A DNA stretch of 64,000 nt from Actinomyces ruminicola (GTDB lineage Bacteria; Actinomycetota; Actinomycetes; Actinomycetales; Actinomycetaceae), in the NCBI RefSeq assembly GCF_900103885.1, contig NZ_FNIM01000001.1, positions 124,001 through 188,000 of the forward strand, given 5' to 3'. Positions 1 to 9,462 of this stretch are shown one piece after another. Within the stretch, counting starts at the first letter, position 1. Each line of letters starts with the position of its first letter. A model generated the notes under the pieces. The model was not told the origin of the DNA. It did no database searches and saw nothing but the letters and a program-made list of their open reading frames with translations. Both the position numbers and the translations under genes were made by a program.

Positions 1-1011
1 GGCGGGGGCGACGGCGTCGGCGAGGAACTGTACGCCGTCGGGGGACAGCAGCAGCTGGTCGACGCGGTGGCTCAGCTCCGCCCCTGCGCTGGTGAGGAAG
101 GCCCGTTCCGAAGCATCGGGCAGTGTGAACCGCACCAGGTTGCGGCTCGGCGCGAGGCTGCCGGCGCGGACGACGGCGGGGATGGGGATCTCATAGTCGA
201 CATCGCCCAGCAGGGTCTGGTAGCGGCGGCGGGAGCCGTCCTCCGCGGAGGGCAGTGTGGCGGTCAGCCCGATCAGGGTGGGGCGGGCCCCCACGGCTTT
301 CAGGCGGGCCAGCAGGTAGTGGACGACCGCCGCCCAGTGAGCGCGCAGGTGGTGACACTCGTCGACGACGATCGTGGCGACGCGCTCGTCCACGAGGGCG
401 TCGAGTCGGGCGCGCGCCGTCGGGCGAAGCAGGGAAGCAAGGTGATCGATGTCGAGCGAAGCCAGTGCGGCACGCATGGCCGAGGCGCGCCGGGAGATGC
501 CGGAGCGATAGGCGGCGGAGTTGGTACGGGAGAGCTCCTCAAGCCAGGTTTCGGCGCGTCCGGGGGCCTGTCCCGAGGCGGTGAGCTCTTCGAGCCAGCG
601 TTTGCGGGCGGCATCGCGCCAGCGCACCGAGGTGTCGACCACGGACAACGACTGGTAGGTGAGCACCGTGAGCCCGGCCGGTGCGGCGTCGTCGGCTGGA
701 TTCTCGCAGGTGTCACGTATGCTCGGCGCCCGCCCATCCGGTGTACGCAGGTGAGTGCGGGCCTGTTCGCACCACTGCTCGCGAATGACCGTGGTGGGGG
801 TCAGGACAAGTGCCCGACGCCCGTTGGCGCGCGCAAGGGCGAGACCGATCAGGGTCTTTCCGGAACCCGGCGGCGCCACCAGGTGCAGACGCGCGCCGTC
901 GGCAGGGTCCACGGCGCGCATCAGGTCCGCCTGGTAGCCGCGCAGCGGCACGGCCAGGCTCCATTCCCGCAGCGGTCGCGGCTGGTGCTCGCCGTTAGGC
1001 GTGCGCTTCAT
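1..1011 (-). CDS. DEAD/DEAH-box (SF2) helicase, C-terminal part beyond window
   Basis: This is the N-terminal 337 codons of an SF2 helicase whose reading frame stays open to the left edge. Translating the minus strand from the ATG at 1011 gives motif I APPGSGKT about 50 residues in, a strand ending [13 protein letters not shown] (motif Ia), the Walker B/DECH box as VVDECHH, and motif III as GLTATLP. This order is diagnostic of a RecA-like domain 1. The start lies inside the last codons of proS, so the two genes overlap by 17 bases and are probably co-transcribed. The second helicase domain is outside the window, so the subfamily (XPB-like or general DEAD/DEAH repair helicase) cannot be decided. 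No strong Shine-Dalgarno sequence is seen before the start. Confidence 0.85.
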   Translation of the reverse strand, partial: MKRTPNGEHQPRPLREWSLAVPLRGYQADLMRAVDPADGARLHLVAPPGSGKTLIGLALARANGRRALVLTPTTVIREQWCEQARTHLRTPDGRAPSIRDTCENPADDAAPAGLTVLTYQSLSVVDTSVRWRDAARKRWLEELTASGQAPGRAETWLEELSRTNSAAYRSGISRRASAMRAALASLDIDHLASLLRPTARARLDALVDERVATIVVDECHHLRAHWAAVVHYLLARLKAVGARPTLIGLTATLPSAEDGSRRRYQTLLGDVDYEIPIPAVVRAGSLAPSRNLVRFTLPDASERAFLTSAGAELSHRVDQLLLSPDGVQFLADAVAPA

Positions 1012-2830
1012 CCCGGGATAGTGCCGCCTGCACCAGGTCACGTACATGGGCGGCGGCCTGTTCTGCGGGCACGGAGGTGCGCTCGCCGCTGCGGCGGTCG
1101 CGGATCTCCACGGTGCCCTCCTTGGCCAGGTCGCGGCCGACCACCACGGTGTAGGGCATGCCGAGCAGCTCGGCGTCCTTGAACTTAACGCCGGCGCTGA
1201 CCTTGCGGCGGTCGTCGTACAGGACCTCCACTCCGGCCTCGTCCAGCGCGCCGGCCAGATCGGCGGCAGCCTCGAAGACGGCGTCGTCCTTGCCGGTGGC
1301 CAGCACCTGCACCTGGTAGGGCGCCACCTGGATGGGCCAGGCCAGTCCCTGCTCGTCGTGGTTGGACTCGGCCAGGGCGGCCAGGGCGCGGGTGACGCCG
1401 ATGCCGTAGGAGCCCATGGTGACCACGCGGGACTTGCCGTTCTCGTCCAGCACGGTCAGGTCCAGGGCGCGCGCGTACTTGCGTCCCAGGGCGAAGATGT
1501 GCCCGAGCTCGATGCCTCGGGCCAGGTGCAGGGGGCCCGAGCCGTCGGGGGCGGGGTCGCCCTCGCGGATCTCGGCGGCTTCGATGGTGCCGTCGGCGGT
1601 GAAGTCGCGGCCGGCCACCAGGTCGAGCACGTGCCGCTGGTGGGCGTTGGCGCCGGTGACCCAGGCGGTGCCGGGCACCACCCGCGGGTCGAGCAGGTAG
1701 CGCACCGAGCCGGTGAGCACCTCATTGCCGTCAGTGTCCCGCTCCACGCGGCGCTTCGGCGAGTTGGGGCCGATCGCCGCCGGGCCGATGTAACCGCGCA
1801 CCAGCTCGGGGTGAGCGGCGAAGTCGGCGTCGGTGGCCATCTCCACCTCGGCGGGGGCGACGGCGGCCTCCAGGCGCCGCATGTCGACGTCGCGATCGCC
1901 GGGAATACCGACGACCAGCAGCTCGCGCTCGCCGGAGGGATGGGTCAGGGCGACCACGACGTTCTTGAGCGTGTCCGCGGCGGTCCAGGCGCGCCCGTCG
2001 GCGCGCGGGTAAGCGGCGTTGACGAAGTCCACCAGGGTTTCGATGGTGGACGCGTCGGGGGTGTCCACCTCCCGGGCCGGGCCGGTCCCGGAGGCGTCGA
2101 CATCGGCGGGAACGGGCGTGGTGACGGCCTCCGCGTTGGCCGCGTAGCCGCCATCGGTGCGTACGAAGGTGTCCTCACCGATGGGCGAGGGGTGCAGGAA
2201 CTCCTCGGAGTGGGAGCCGCCCATGGCACCACTCATGGCGTTGACGATCACGTACTCCAGGCCCAGGCGCTGGAAGATGCGCTGGTAGACGGCGCGGTGC
2301 GCCTGGTAGGAGGCCTCCAGCCCGGCGTCGTCGATGTCGAAGGAGTAGGAGTCCTTCATGACGAACTCGCGACCGCGGATGACGCCGGCGCGCGGGCGGG
2401 CCTCGTCGCGGTACTTGGTCTGGATCTGGTAGATGGAGACCGGCAGGTCCTTGTAGGAGGAGTACAGGTCCTTCACCAGTAGGGTGAACATCTCCTCGTG
2501 GGTGGGTGCCAGCAGGTAGTCCGCGTCCTTGCGGTCGGTCAGCTTGAACAGGGTGGGCCCGTAGTCGTCCCAGCGGCCGGTGGCCCGGTAGGGCTCGGCC
2601 GGCAGCAGTGCGGGGAAGAGCACCTCCTGGGAGATGGTGTCCATCTCCTCGCGGACGATCGCCTCGATCTTGCGCAGGGTGCGCAGGCCGAGCGGCAGCC
2701 AGGTGTAGACGCCGGGGGCGGCGCGGCGGATGTAGCCGGCGCGCACCAGCAGCTTGTGGCTGGCGACCTCGGCGTCGGCGGGGTCCTCGCGCAGGGTTCG
2801 GATGAAGGCCTGGGACATGGTCTGAAGCAC
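995..2830 (-). CDS. proS: prolyl-tRNA synthetase (bacterial type)
   Basis: ProRS charges tRNA-Pro with proline in the cytoplasm. The 611-residue protein matches the long bacterial form. It opens with the class II N-terminal segment ([20 protein letters not shown]) and carries motif 2 around [20 protein letters not shown] roughly 150-residue insertion follows in the middle, the YbaK-like editing domain that removes mis-charged alanine. Motif 3 is [16 protein letters not shown], and an anticodon-binding domain ends the protein. The start MLQTMS resembles other actinobacterial ProRS starts. The gene reads away from the divergent plus-strand pair at 3.0 kb, so its promoter should lie in 2831-2920. 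Confidence 0.97.
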   Translation of the reverse strand: MLQTMSQAFIRTLREDPADAEVASHKLLVRAGYIRRAAPGVYTWLPLGLRTLRKIEAIVREEMDTISQEVLFPALLPAEPYRATGRWDDYGPTLFKLTDRKDADYLLAPTHEEMFTLLVKDLYSSYKDLPVSIYQIQTKYRDEARPRAGVIRGREFVMKDSYSFDIDDAGLEASYQAHRAVYQRIFQRLGLEYVIVNAMSGAMGGSHSEEFLHPSPIGEDTFVRTDGGYAANAEAVTTPVPADVDASGTGPAREVDTPDASTIETLVDFVNAAYPRADGRAWTAADTLKNVVVALTHPSGERELLVVGIPGDRDVDMRRLEAAVAPAEVEMATDADFAAHPELVRGYIGPAAIGPNSPKRRVERDTDGNEVLTGSVRYLLDPRVVPGTAWVTGANAHQRHVLDLVAGRDFTADGTIEAAEIREGDPAPDGSGPLHLARGIELGHIFALGRKYARALDLTVLDENGKSRVVTMGSYGIGVTRALAALAESNHDEQGLAWPIQVAPYQVQVLATGKDDAVFEAAADLAGALDEAGVEVLYDDRRKVSAGVKFKDAELLGMPYTVVVGRDLAKEGTVEIRDRRSGERTSVPAEQAAAHVRDLVQAALSRDEAHA

Positions 2831-2921
2831 GGGGCGATCTTACGCGGTGACGCCGCAGGACATGGACCACATCTGCATGGCCGCGGAGGGAGGAGAGCCT
2901 TGGGCGCCCGCGAGGGGGCAC

Positions 2922-2985
2922 CCAACCAGTTTGCAATGCAAACTGGTTGGCGATACATTAGACCCGAAGGTTTGCGCAGCAAACT
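2922..2985. promoter_or_regulatory. two operator-like palindromes overlapping a putative promoter
   Basis: A perfect 14-bp inverted repeat (arm CCAACCAGTTTGCA, one-base spacer) spans 2922-2950. Its core AGTTTGCAATGCAAACT recurs as GGTTTGCGCAGCAAACT at 2969-2985. Both share arms GTTTGC/GCAAAC around three bases, and the centres are 41 bp apart, about four helical turns. A possible -35 TTGCAA (2932-2937) and -10 TACATT (2954-2959), 16 bp apart, sit in site 1 and between the sites. Binding here would block transcription of the downstream membrane protein and regulator. The regulator at 3691-3996 is the obvious candidate ligand, which would make the unit self-repressing. The sites are seen; the regulator assignment is inferred. 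Confidence 0.7.
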
Positions 2986-3010
2986 ACTTTGAATGCAACG
3001 AGGAGCTGTT

Positions 3011-3685
3011 ATGAACCCCGCGCCCATCTCCACCATCAATGACGAGGCCGGGCTCGAGCCGGCCGCAGCGCTCGCCGCCATCGGCGAGCAGCAATCCGCC
3101 TACCGGCGCCTCATCGAGATCCGCTCCGCACCGTTCTACTTCGCCTGGGGGTTTGCCTGGCTGATCGGCTACGGCGTCTGCGGTCTCACGGTGGGCCGCG
3201 ACCATCTGCTCCCGGTCGGGTCGTTGCTGGTCTTTCTGGGCTGTCTGGCAGCCGCGGCCGTTTTCACCTGTGTCTACATCGCCCGCCGCTCGCGCGGTCT
3301 GCGCGGGCGTAGCTCCTGGATCGGCACACTGTACGGACTGGCCTGGATGGGCGGCATGATCCTGGCACTCACGGTGTCCGGGCGTATCGGTGCCTTTCTG
3401 AACGAACTGGGGACTCCGGAGGCGGCCGACCTGGGGTCAGTCATGGCCAATGCCCTGCCCTGCCTGGTGGTCGGGGTGATGTTCCTTGCCGGAGCGGCGA
3501 TCTGGGAGGAGACCTCGTTGGCCGTCACCGGCGGCTGGGTGCTAGCAGTGACCATGGCCGCCACCATTGTCGGCGGACACGCGCTGTGGGCGATCATGGC
3601 CCTGGCCGGCGGCGGCGGCCTGCTGGTCGCCGGCGCGGTCACGGCGCTGCACGGCCGTCGTCAAAGCGCGCGTGTGGGAGCCTGA
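3011..3685 (+). CDS. small polytopic membrane protein, partner of winged-helix regulator
   Basis: The protein has 224 residues with about six hydrophobic segments (near residues 42-60, 69-92, 107-125, 147-168, 170-190 and 192-212) after a soluble N-terminal stretch of about 40. The ATG at 3011 is preferred over the in-frame ATG at 2993 because AGGAG lies 5 bases before it and would be inside the gene otherwise. The next gene, a winged-helix regulator, starts 5 bases after the stop. Paired membrane proteins and regulators of this size are common in Actinobacteria. No family with a known function is recognised. A role in membrane stress or in anchoring or sensing for the regulator is a guess. 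Confidence 0.75.
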   Translation: MNPAPISTINDEAGLEPAAALAAIGEQQSAYRRLIEIRSAPFYFAWGFAWLIGYGVCGLTVGRDHLLPVGSLLVFLGCLAAAAVFTCVYIARRSRGLRGRSSWIGTLYGLAWMGGMILALTVSGRIGAFLNELGTPEAADLGSVMANALPCLVVGVMFLAGAAIWEETSLAVTGGWVLAVTMAATIVGGHALWAIMALAGGGGLLVAGAVTALHGRRQSARVGA

Positions 3686-3690
3686 TATCA

Positions 3691-3996
3691 ATGAATAACC
3701 CCCCAGTACCGCTCGACCCCGTCATTCATGCCCAGTCCCGGTTACGGATCATGGCCACCCTGGCCGCGGTCCCCCGGGGCGACGCACTGGTCTTCCCCCG
3801 TCTGCGTCAGCTGCTGGGAATGACGGCGGGCAACTTGTCCACTCATCTGTCCAAGCTGGAAGCGGCCGGATACGTGGAGCAGTCCAAGACCTTCTCCGGG
3901 CGCACCCCCGCCACCTACGTGTCACTCACGGATGACGGCCGCGCCGCCTTCAACGAATACACCCGTGCACTACACGAGCTACTGAACGACGAGTGA
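3691..3996 (+). CDS. winged-helix transcriptional regulator (MarR/ArsR-like, 101 aa)
   Basis: This is a compact DNA-binding protein. It starts with a helix containing AQSRLRIMATLAAV, followed by a helix-turn-helix whose recognition helix is in TAGNLSTHLSKLEAAGYV. A beta-wing segment (KTFSGRTPATYVSLT) and a final dimerisation-like helix complete it. This matches the single-domain winged-helix regulators that are stand-alone repressors. GGGAG lies 10 bases before the ATG at 3691. It is downstream of and presumably co-transcribed with the membrane protein gene. The two palindromes at the operon promoter (2922-2985) are the likely targets. No ligand-binding domain is visible, so the signal may come from the membrane partner. 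Confidence 0.85.
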   Translation: MNNPPVPLDPVIHAQSRLRIMATLAAVPRGDALVFPRLRQLLGMTAGNLSTHLSKLEAAGYVEQSKTFSGRTPATYVSLTDDGRAAFNEYTRALHELLNDE

Positions 3997-4009
3997 CAAC
4001 TACGCCCGC

Positions 4010-4043
4010 CGTCGTGGGTGCACCAGACCCCGCACCCACGACG
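4010..4043 (+). terminator. strong hairpin after the regulator gene
   Basis: A perfect 12-bp stem (left arm CGTCGTGGGTGC at 4010-4021, right arm 4032-4043) encloses a 10-base loop and begins 13 bases after the regulator stop codon. There is no T-run, as is common in high-GC genomes. It probably ends the membrane protein/regulator transcript. Confidence 0.6.
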
Positions 4044-4052
4044 CATTACTGC

Positions 4053-4163
4053 ATGATGCATGTCATGCGCACCACCATCGACCTGCGGCCCGCCTTACAC
4101 AACCGGGTGAAACGGCTCGCCGAGGAGCGAAGAACAAGCTCTTCCGGTTTGGGGGTGTGGTAG
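4053..4163 (+). pseudogene. truncated ribbon-helix-helix antitoxin-like ORF
   Basis: A 36-codon ORF reads MRTTIDLRPALHNRVKRLAE after two extra upstream Met codons, then loses similarity and stops at 4161. This is the N-terminal beta-strand and first helix of VapB/CopG-type ribbon-helix-helix antitoxins, which normally run 70-90 residues and are followed by a PIN-domain toxin. Here the second helix and the toxin are missing. I read it as a remnant of a lost toxin-antitoxin locus. A functional micro-ORF is less likely because the RHH fold needs the second helix for dimerisation. Confidence 0.5.
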
Positions 4164-4491
4164 CTGGTTCCGGAAGTCGCAGAAACGCATCCCTGCTCCC
4201 GTCGAGGACGCGGGTCCGGCGTCGAGAACGCGGGCGAGCCGCCCAGAACGCACCCCGCGACGGCGTCCTCACGGGTTGCTCAGCGTCCTCAAGGGCTCCC
4301 CCACGTCCTCAAGGCCAGCTGCCGCCATGCGGTTCTGGCCTGCACCGCACACGATCTGGGCCGCAGACGACACCGGGGATAGGGGCGGCGCGCATCGGTG
4401 GCAAGGCGGATCCTGGGCTGCGCTCGCCTCACCAGCACACCCACAAACCGGAAGAGCTCCGTATACAGGTGAGCGCCGCGCTCGGCCGGCC
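4164..4491. other. intergenic stretch without a supported gene
   Basis: About 330 bases lie between the truncated antitoxin ORF and the convergent acetyltransferase. Several overlapping open frames exist, but none shows a domain, a ribosome binding site or plausible composition. It probably holds debris of the lost toxin gene. Confidence 0.4.
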
Positions 4492-5478
4492 TCACAGCAG
4501 CACGGTGGCGAAGGTGCCCACGCGCTCGAAGCCAAGACTGCGGTATAGGCCCAGGCCGGCGGTGTTGAAGGAGTTCACGTACAGGCTCACCACGCCGTCA
4601 CCACCCATGTGGTCGCGGCGCACCGCGTCCACCACGGCGGCCAGCGCCACCGAGCCGATGCCGCGTCCGCGCAGATCCGGGCGGGTCCACACGCCGGTCA
4701 GCTGTGCCACCGCCCCGCCCGGCCGCGACCACAGCGCGCCCACGTCCGCCTTGAAGGCCACGGCGGCTCCCCCATACACGCCCGCAGCGGCGTCCATCCC
4801 CGCGGCGGCCCCGGCGCCGTCGTCGAGCAGCACGTAGCTGCGCCCGGAAGTGATCAGCCAGTTCACGTGTCGGGCGTAGGAGGAGCCCGCGGTGGTCGGG
4901 TCGTAGCCGAGCTCCCCGGTGAACATGTCCACGCTCGCCGGCAGCACCAGCGCCTCCTCCGCGGGCGTCGCCCGGTGCACCCCGGCCGCCGCCCAGGCCA
5001 GGCCCGGGCGCCGTCTCAAGGCAGCGGTGGCCAGTGTGCCTCCGGCGATCCGCGGCGCCACCAGCAGGGGCTGCTCCCAGCGCTCCTCGCGCGAGCGCAT
5101 GCCGGCCGCGGCCAGGTGCTCCCATACGGCCGCGACGTCCGCCGCCGGCCCGGCCACCGAGCCGTGGTGGCTCAGGCGCCGGTAGGCATGGTCCGCGAGC
5201 GCATGGGCCACATGGTCTCCGGCACCTGGGTGTCCGAGCTCCGGCCGCGCGGCCAGTCCGAAGGGCATCAGCGAGCCGGTGGCCCAGGCGCCGGCCGCGG
5301 GACGCCACCGATCGTCAGCGACGACGTCCCCTCGCGCCCAGCTGGGCCAGCGCAGCACCTGGTGCGCCAGGCAGACGCCTGCGACCGAGTCGATGGAGCA
5401 CAGCTCGAGCAGCCCGTCCAGCTGGGTCGGGTCGAGCGGGGTAAGCGGCGATGGCGGGCGGCGGCCGAACAGGTTCAC
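4492..5478 (-). CDS. DUF4081 + GNAT acetyltransferase
   Basis: A 328-residue protein with an N-terminal DUF4081 region (about 20-130) and a C-terminal GNAT fold. The acetyl-CoA pyrophosphate loop is RGRGIG at 270-275, and the C-terminal signature is NTAGLGLYRSLGFERVG. It lies next to ispG, as does its counterpart beside gcpE, rip and dxr in Mycobacterium (Rv2867c neighbourhood). The substrate is unknown. The start is a GTG with a weak ribosome binding site. A 47-base gap separates it from ispG upstream, so it is probably the last gene of the ispG/dxr transcript. Confidence 0.88.
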   Translation of the reverse strand: MNLFGRRPPSPLTPLDPTQLDGLLELCSIDSVAGVCLAHQVLRWPSWARGDVVADDRWRPAAGAWATGSLMPFGLAARPELGHPGAGDHVAHALADHAYRRLSHHGSVAGPAADVAAVWEHLAAAGMRSREERWEQPLLVAPRIAGGTLATAALRRRPGLAWAAAGVHRATPAEEALVLPASVDMFTGELGYDPTTAGSSYARHVNWLITSGRSYVLLDDGAGAAAGMDAAAGVYGGAAVAFKADVGALWSRPGGAVAQLTGVWTRPDLRGRGIGSVALAAVVDAVRRDHMGGDGVVSLYVNSFNTAGLGLYRSLGFERVGTFATVLL

Positions 5479-5525
5479 GTGCTCGCAGGCGGTTGTCCGT
5501 AAGGGCGCGGTGAGGCGAAAAGAGG

Positions 5526-6707
5526 TCAGGCGCTGGCGACCACGCTCGGGGAGGTACCCGCCAGGGCCTCCTCACCCAGCTCGGAGCGCATCTGCTCGGC
5601 CATGTCCTGGGCGTACTCCAGCAGCGTCTCGACCACCTGGTCCTCGGGGACGGTCTTGACGACCTTGCCGCGCACGAAGATCTGGCCCTTGCCGTTGCCG
5701 GAGGCGCAGCCGAGGTCGGCCTCGCGGGCCTCACCGGGGCCGTTGACCACGCAGCCCATCACGGCCACGCGCAGCGGGGCGGACACGTCCTTAAGGCCCT
5801 CCTCCACGGACTCGGCCAGTGACCACACGTCCACCTGGGCGCGCCCGCAGGACGGGCAGGAGACGATCTCCAGCTTGCGCTCGCGCAGCCCCATGAACTC
5901 CAGCAGCTTGGTGCCGACCTTGACCTCCTCCACGGGCGGGGCGGACAGGGACACCCGGATGGTGTCGCCGATGCCCTGGGCCAGCAGGATGCCGAAGGCG
6001 GCACAGGACTTGATGGTGCCCTGGAAGGCGGGGCCGGCCTCGGTCACGCCCAGGTGCAGGGGCCAGTCCCCCCGCTCGCTGAGCAGCTGATAGGCCTGCA
6101 CCATGGTGACCACGTCGTGGTGCTTGACGGAGATCTTGAAGTCGTGGAAGCCGCACTCCTCGAACAGGCTCGCCTCCCACACGGCGGACTCCACCAGCGC
6201 CTCGGGGGTGGCCTTGCCGTACTTCTTCAGCAGGCGCGGGTCCAGGGAGCCGGCGTTGACGCCGATGCGCAGGGAGGTGCCGTGGTCGGCGGCGGCCTTG
6301 CAGATCTCGGCGACCTTGTCGTCGAACTTGCGGATGTTGCCGGGGTTGACGCGCACGGCGCCGCAGCCGGCCTCGATGGCGGCGAAGACGTACTTGGGGT
6401 TGAAGTGGATGTCGGCGATGACCGGGATGCGCGACTGCTTGGCGATCACCGGCAGCGCAGCGGCGTCTTTGTCCGTGGGGCAGGCCACGCGCACGATGTC
6501 GCAGCCGGCGGCGGTGAGTTCGGCGATCTGCTGCAGGGTGGCGCCGATGTCGTGCGTCTTGGTGGTGGTCATCGACTGCACGGAGATGGGGGCGTCACCG
6601 CCTACGGCCACGTCGCCAACACGGATCTTGCGGGTGGGTTTGCGCGGGGCCAGCACCGGGGGCTCCTCGCGCACGGTCGGCATGCCTAGAGCGATCGCTT
6701 CTGTCAC
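5526..6707 (-). CDS. ispG: 4-hydroxy-3-methylbut-2-enyl diphosphate synthase (IspG/GcpE)
   Basis: IspG reduces MEcPP to HMBPP in the MEP isoprenoid pathway using a [4Fe-4S] cluster. The 393-residue protein has the bacterial two-domain layout: a TIM barrel carrying [18 protein letters not shown] and RVNPGNI, then the cluster domain. The cluster ligands are visible as C284 and C287 in SCPSCGR and C319 with the fourth ligand E326 in [10 protein letters not shown]. The GTG start at 6707 agrees with actinobacterial homologues, although the GGGAGG before it is unusually close. An internal ATG at codon 9 is the alternative. dxr of the same pathway lies two genes upstream. Confidence 0.97.
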   Translation of the reverse strand: MTEAIALGMPTVREEPPVLAPRKPTRKIRVGDVAVGGDAPISVQSMTTTKTHDIGATLQQIAELTAAGCDIVRVACPTDKDAAALPVIAKQSRIPVIADIHFNPKYVFAAIEAGCGAVRVNPGNIRKFDDKVAEICKAAADHGTSLRIGVNAGSLDPRLLKKYGKATPEALVESAVWEASLFEECGFHDFKISVKHHDVVTMVQAYQLLSERGDWPLHLGVTEAGPAFQGTIKSCAAFGILLAQGIGDTIRVSLSAPPVEEVKVGTKLLEFMGLRERKLEIVSCPSCGRAQVDVWSLAESVEEGLKDVSAPLRVAVMGCVVNGPGEAREADLGCASGNGKGQIFVRGKVVKTVPEDQVVETLLEYAQDMAEQMRSELGEEALAGTSPSVVASA

Positions 6708-6817
6708 GCCTCCCAGTATGGCACCGGGCGGGCCCCGCCGCGGAGCGGCCGGCTCACAAGGGGTGCGATTTGGCTCCCAGGGGCGGGCGCCTCGCGACCG
6801 CGGCGGGCCCGGGCGGC

Positions 6818-8134
6818 TCAGATGGGGGCGACGATATCCACCCAGATGAGGATCGCGGCCATGATGATCAGCAGGTAGAAGACCACCTGCCCGACCGGCA
6901 GCATCCGGGCGGTGTCGGCGTAGCCGGGGTCGGGGCGGCGGTGCGTGCGCGCCCAGACGCGCCTGATCCCCTCCCAGCAGGCACCGGCGACGTGTCCGCC
7001 GTCCAGCGGCAGCAGGGGGATCAGGTTGAAGGCGAACAGGGCCAGGTTCAGAGAGCCGAGCAGGTTCAGCATGTAGAACAGGCGCACGGACAGGGGCAGG
7101 CCCGTGCCCGTCCCGGCACCGGCGCTGCTCACCTCACCGGCGATGCGGCCCACCCCGACCAGGCTGACCAGGCCGTCGGGGCTGCGCTCCTCCAGGCCCA
7201 GCCCGGCGGCGACGGCGTGGTAGAGGCCGACCGGCAGCGTCACGATCGCCTTCAGGGTCTGGCCGACGGCGCTGCCCACCACCTGCGGAATATCGCCCGG
7301 GGACGTGCGCACGGTACCCAGGGAGGGGCCGATGCCCACGTAGGGGCGCAGCTGCGTCACCACCTCGCCGGAGTCGTCTGTAGTCGGGTTGCCCTCGGCG
7401 TCGTAGACGGTGCGGGGCACCTCCACGGCGGTGACTGTCAGATTCAGTTCCTGCCCGTCCCGGTCGACGACGACGGCGGCCGGCTCGGTTCCGGCGGCGG
7501 CGATGGCCGCCTGCACGTCCGCCCAGGTGGTGGTGGGGGTCCCGTCCCAGGAGGTGATCGTGTCGCCCGCCCGGAGCCCGGCTGCGGCGGCCGGGGAGGT
7601 GGGATCGGCGTCGGTGCAGGCGGCGCCGGCGTCAATATCGCTCGAGACGCACTCGGACACCGAGGACAGGGTGGCAGTGTAGGCGGGCTGGCCGACCACG
7701 CCCAGGGCGACGGTCAGGCAGATGATGCCCAGGGCCAGGTTGGTGAGGATGCCGCCGGCCATCACCAGCAGCTTGCGAGGGGTGCTCAGGCGGTAGAAGG
7801 CACGATCCTGCTCTCCGGGGCCGAGCTCGGACAGGGACTCCGCGCGCGCCTCGGCAATCATCGAACCGGGCTTGTCCGGGTGGTCGGCACGTGCCGGCGG
7901 CAGCATGCCCAGCAGCCGCACGTAGCCGCCCAGCCAGATGGCCTTGATGCCGTACTCGGTCTCCCCGCGCCGCGTGGACCAGAGTCTCGGGCCGAAGCCG
8001 ATGAAGTACTCGGGCACCTTCACGCCGAAGTGCTTGGCGGGCAGCATGTGCCCCAGCTCGTGCAGGGCGACCGACAGGCCGATCCCGATGATGAGGACGA
8101 TGACGCCCAGTACGTAGGCGAGGGTGTGGCTCAA
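6818..8134 (-). CDS. rip: M50 site-2 protease (Rip1/RseP family)
   Basis: An intramembrane zinc metalloprotease that cleaves transmembrane anti-sigma factors. In 438 residues it has the zinc motif HELGH at 25-29 in the first membrane helix, a periplasmic PDZ domain near residues 170-230 ([15 protein letters not shown]), and the third zinc ligand in LDGGH at about 377-381 followed by a final membrane helix. Its position between ispG and dxr matches rip in mycobacteria. It starts 12 bases downstream of the dxr stop codon, so the two are co-transcribed. The substrates cannot be read from the window. Confidence 0.95.
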   Translation of the reverse strand: MSHTLAYVLGVIVLIIGIGLSVALHELGHMLPAKHFGVKVPEYFIGFGPRLWSTRRGETEYGIKAIWLGGYVRLLGMLPPARADHPDKPGSMIAEARAESLSELGPGEQDRAFYRLSTPRKLLVMAGGILTNLALGIICLTVALGVVGQPAYTATLSSVSECVSSDIDAGAACTDADPTSPAAAAGLRAGDTITSWDGTPTTTWADVQAAIAAAGTEPAAVVVDRDGQELNLTVTAVEVPRTVYDAEGNPTTDDSGEVVTQLRPYVGIGPSLGTVRTSPGDIPQVVGSAVGQTLKAIVTLPVGLYHAVAAGLGLEERSPDGLVSLVGVGRIAGEVSSAGAGTGTGLPLSVRLFYMLNLLGSLNLALFAFNLIPLLPLDGGHVAGACWEGIRRVWARTHRRPDPGYADTARMLPVGQVVFYLLIIMAAILIWVDIVAPI

Positions 8135-8146
8135 GGGGCCTCCTGG

Positions 8147-9454
8147 TCAGCGGGTGCGGGCGGCGATCAGCTCGTCGGCGCGGGCGCGCGCCCAGGCGTC
8201 GGCCGCGAGCACGTCTTCGAGATCCGGGTCGGCGTGCCCGGTGTGGGCCTCCAGCACGGCGGCGTCGATGCCGACGATGTCCAGCCAGTCCAGGCTCCCG
8301 TCCAGGAAGGCGGCCACGGCCTGCTCGTTGGCGGCGTTGAACACGGCCGGGTGGGTGGCGGAGGCGGCCACGGCGGCGCGGGCGAGGTCCACGGCCGGGA
8401 AGGTGCCGCCGTCCAGTGGCTCGAAGGTCCAGGCGGTGGGCGCATCCCAGGCCTGCGGGGCAACCAGGCCGTCCAGGTCGGGGCGGTGCGGCCAGGTCAG
8501 GCCCAGGGCGATGGGCAGGCGCATGTCCGGCGGGGAGGCCTGGGCGATGGTGGAGCCGTCAATGAACTCGACCATGGAGTGCACCACGGACTGGGGGTGG
8601 ACGGCCACGGTGATGTCTGCGGGGTCGACGTCGAACAGCAGGTGCGCCTCAATCAGCTCCAGGCCCTTGTTGACCAGGGTGGAGGAGTTGACGGTGACCA
8701 CCGGGCCCATCGCCCAGGTGGGGTGATTCAGGGCCTGGGCGGCGGTGACGCCGGCCAGGTCGGCGCCGCTGCGGCCGCGGAAGGGGCCGCCGGAGGCGGT
8801 CAGGATCAGGCGCCGCACCTCGCTGCGGCCGCTGACGGTGGGGCTGGTCATTCCCTTCTCGTGCACGCCGGCGCGCAGCGCCTGGGCGATGGCCGAGTGC
8901 TCGGAGTCGACGGGCACGACCTGTCCGGGACGGCGCAGCGCCCGCTTGACCAGGGCGCCGCCGACTACCAGGGACTCCTTGTTGGCCAGGGCGAGGGTGG
9001 CGCCGGATGCGAGGGCGGCCAGGGTGGGGGTCAGGCCCACCGAGCCGGTGATGCCGTTGAGGACCACGTCCCCCTCCCCCACGTCGGCTGCGGCGATCAG
9101 GTCGCCGGCGGCATCCGGGCCGGTGAGGATCTGGGTTACGGGATCGGGGCGGCCCGCCCGGGCGGCGGCTTCTGCCAGGGCGGCCCGCAGCGCCGGAACT
9201 GCGTCGGCTCCTGCGGACACGGCCAGGCGGGGCACGGCGTGGGCGACGGCCTGCTCGGCGAGCAGTTCCAGGCGGCTGCCGCCGGCGGCCAGCCCGACCA
9301 CGCGCGGCGCTCCGGCAGATCCGCCCGCCTCGGCCGTGCGGGCGGCGAGGCGGTCGGTCAGGTGGTCGATGACGTCGAGGGCCTGGGTGCCGATGGAGCC
9401 GGTGGAGCCGAGCAGGATCACGGCGCGCTCGGCGGCGCCTCCGCTTGCGGCCAT
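8147..9454 (-). CDS. dxr: 1-deoxy-D-xylulose 5-phosphate reductoisomerase
   Basis: Dxr converts DXP to MEP, the committed step of the MEP pathway. The 435-residue protein starts at the ATG at 9454. The NADPH-binding motif GSTGSIG is at 16-22. Later come ALANKESLVVGG, VPVDSEHSAIAQ (metal-binding D and E) and LTASGGPFRG, all standard. The region around APTAWTFEPLDG and AANEQAVAAFLDG matches the C-terminal helical domain. A longer open frame continues upstream, but it runs through the DivIVA gene in another frame and is not coding. The gene lies 8 bases after the DivIVA-motif gene. Confidence 0.96.
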   Translation of the reverse strand: MAASGGAAERAVILLGSTGSIGTQALDVIDHLTDRLAARTAEAGGSAGAPRVVGLAAGGSRLELLAEQAVAHAVPRLAVSAGADAVPALRAALAEAAARAGRPDPVTQILTGPDAAGDLIAAADVGEGDVVLNGITGSVGLTPTLAALASGATLALANKESLVVGGALVKRALRRPGQVVPVDSEHSAIAQALRAGVHEKGMTSPTVSGRSEVRRLILTASGGPFRGRSGADLAGVTAAQALNHPTWAMGPVVTVNSSTLVNKGLELIEAHLLFDVDPADITVAVHPQSVVHSMVEFIDGSTIAQASPPDMRLPIALGLTWPHRPDLDGLVAPQAWDAPTAWTFEPLDGGTFPAVDLARAAVAASATHPAVFNAANEQAVAAFLDGSLDWLDIVGIDAAVLEAHTGHADPDLEDVLAADAWARARADELIAARTR

Positions 9455-9462
9455 GGGTGCCC

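Noticed and set aside
67-1182. Long plus-strand open frame of 371 codons
   Set aside because: It lies opposite the helicase and proS genes, which carry clear motifs on the minus strand. Its composition (Gly/Arg/Gln-rich) is that of a GC-rich antisense shadow.
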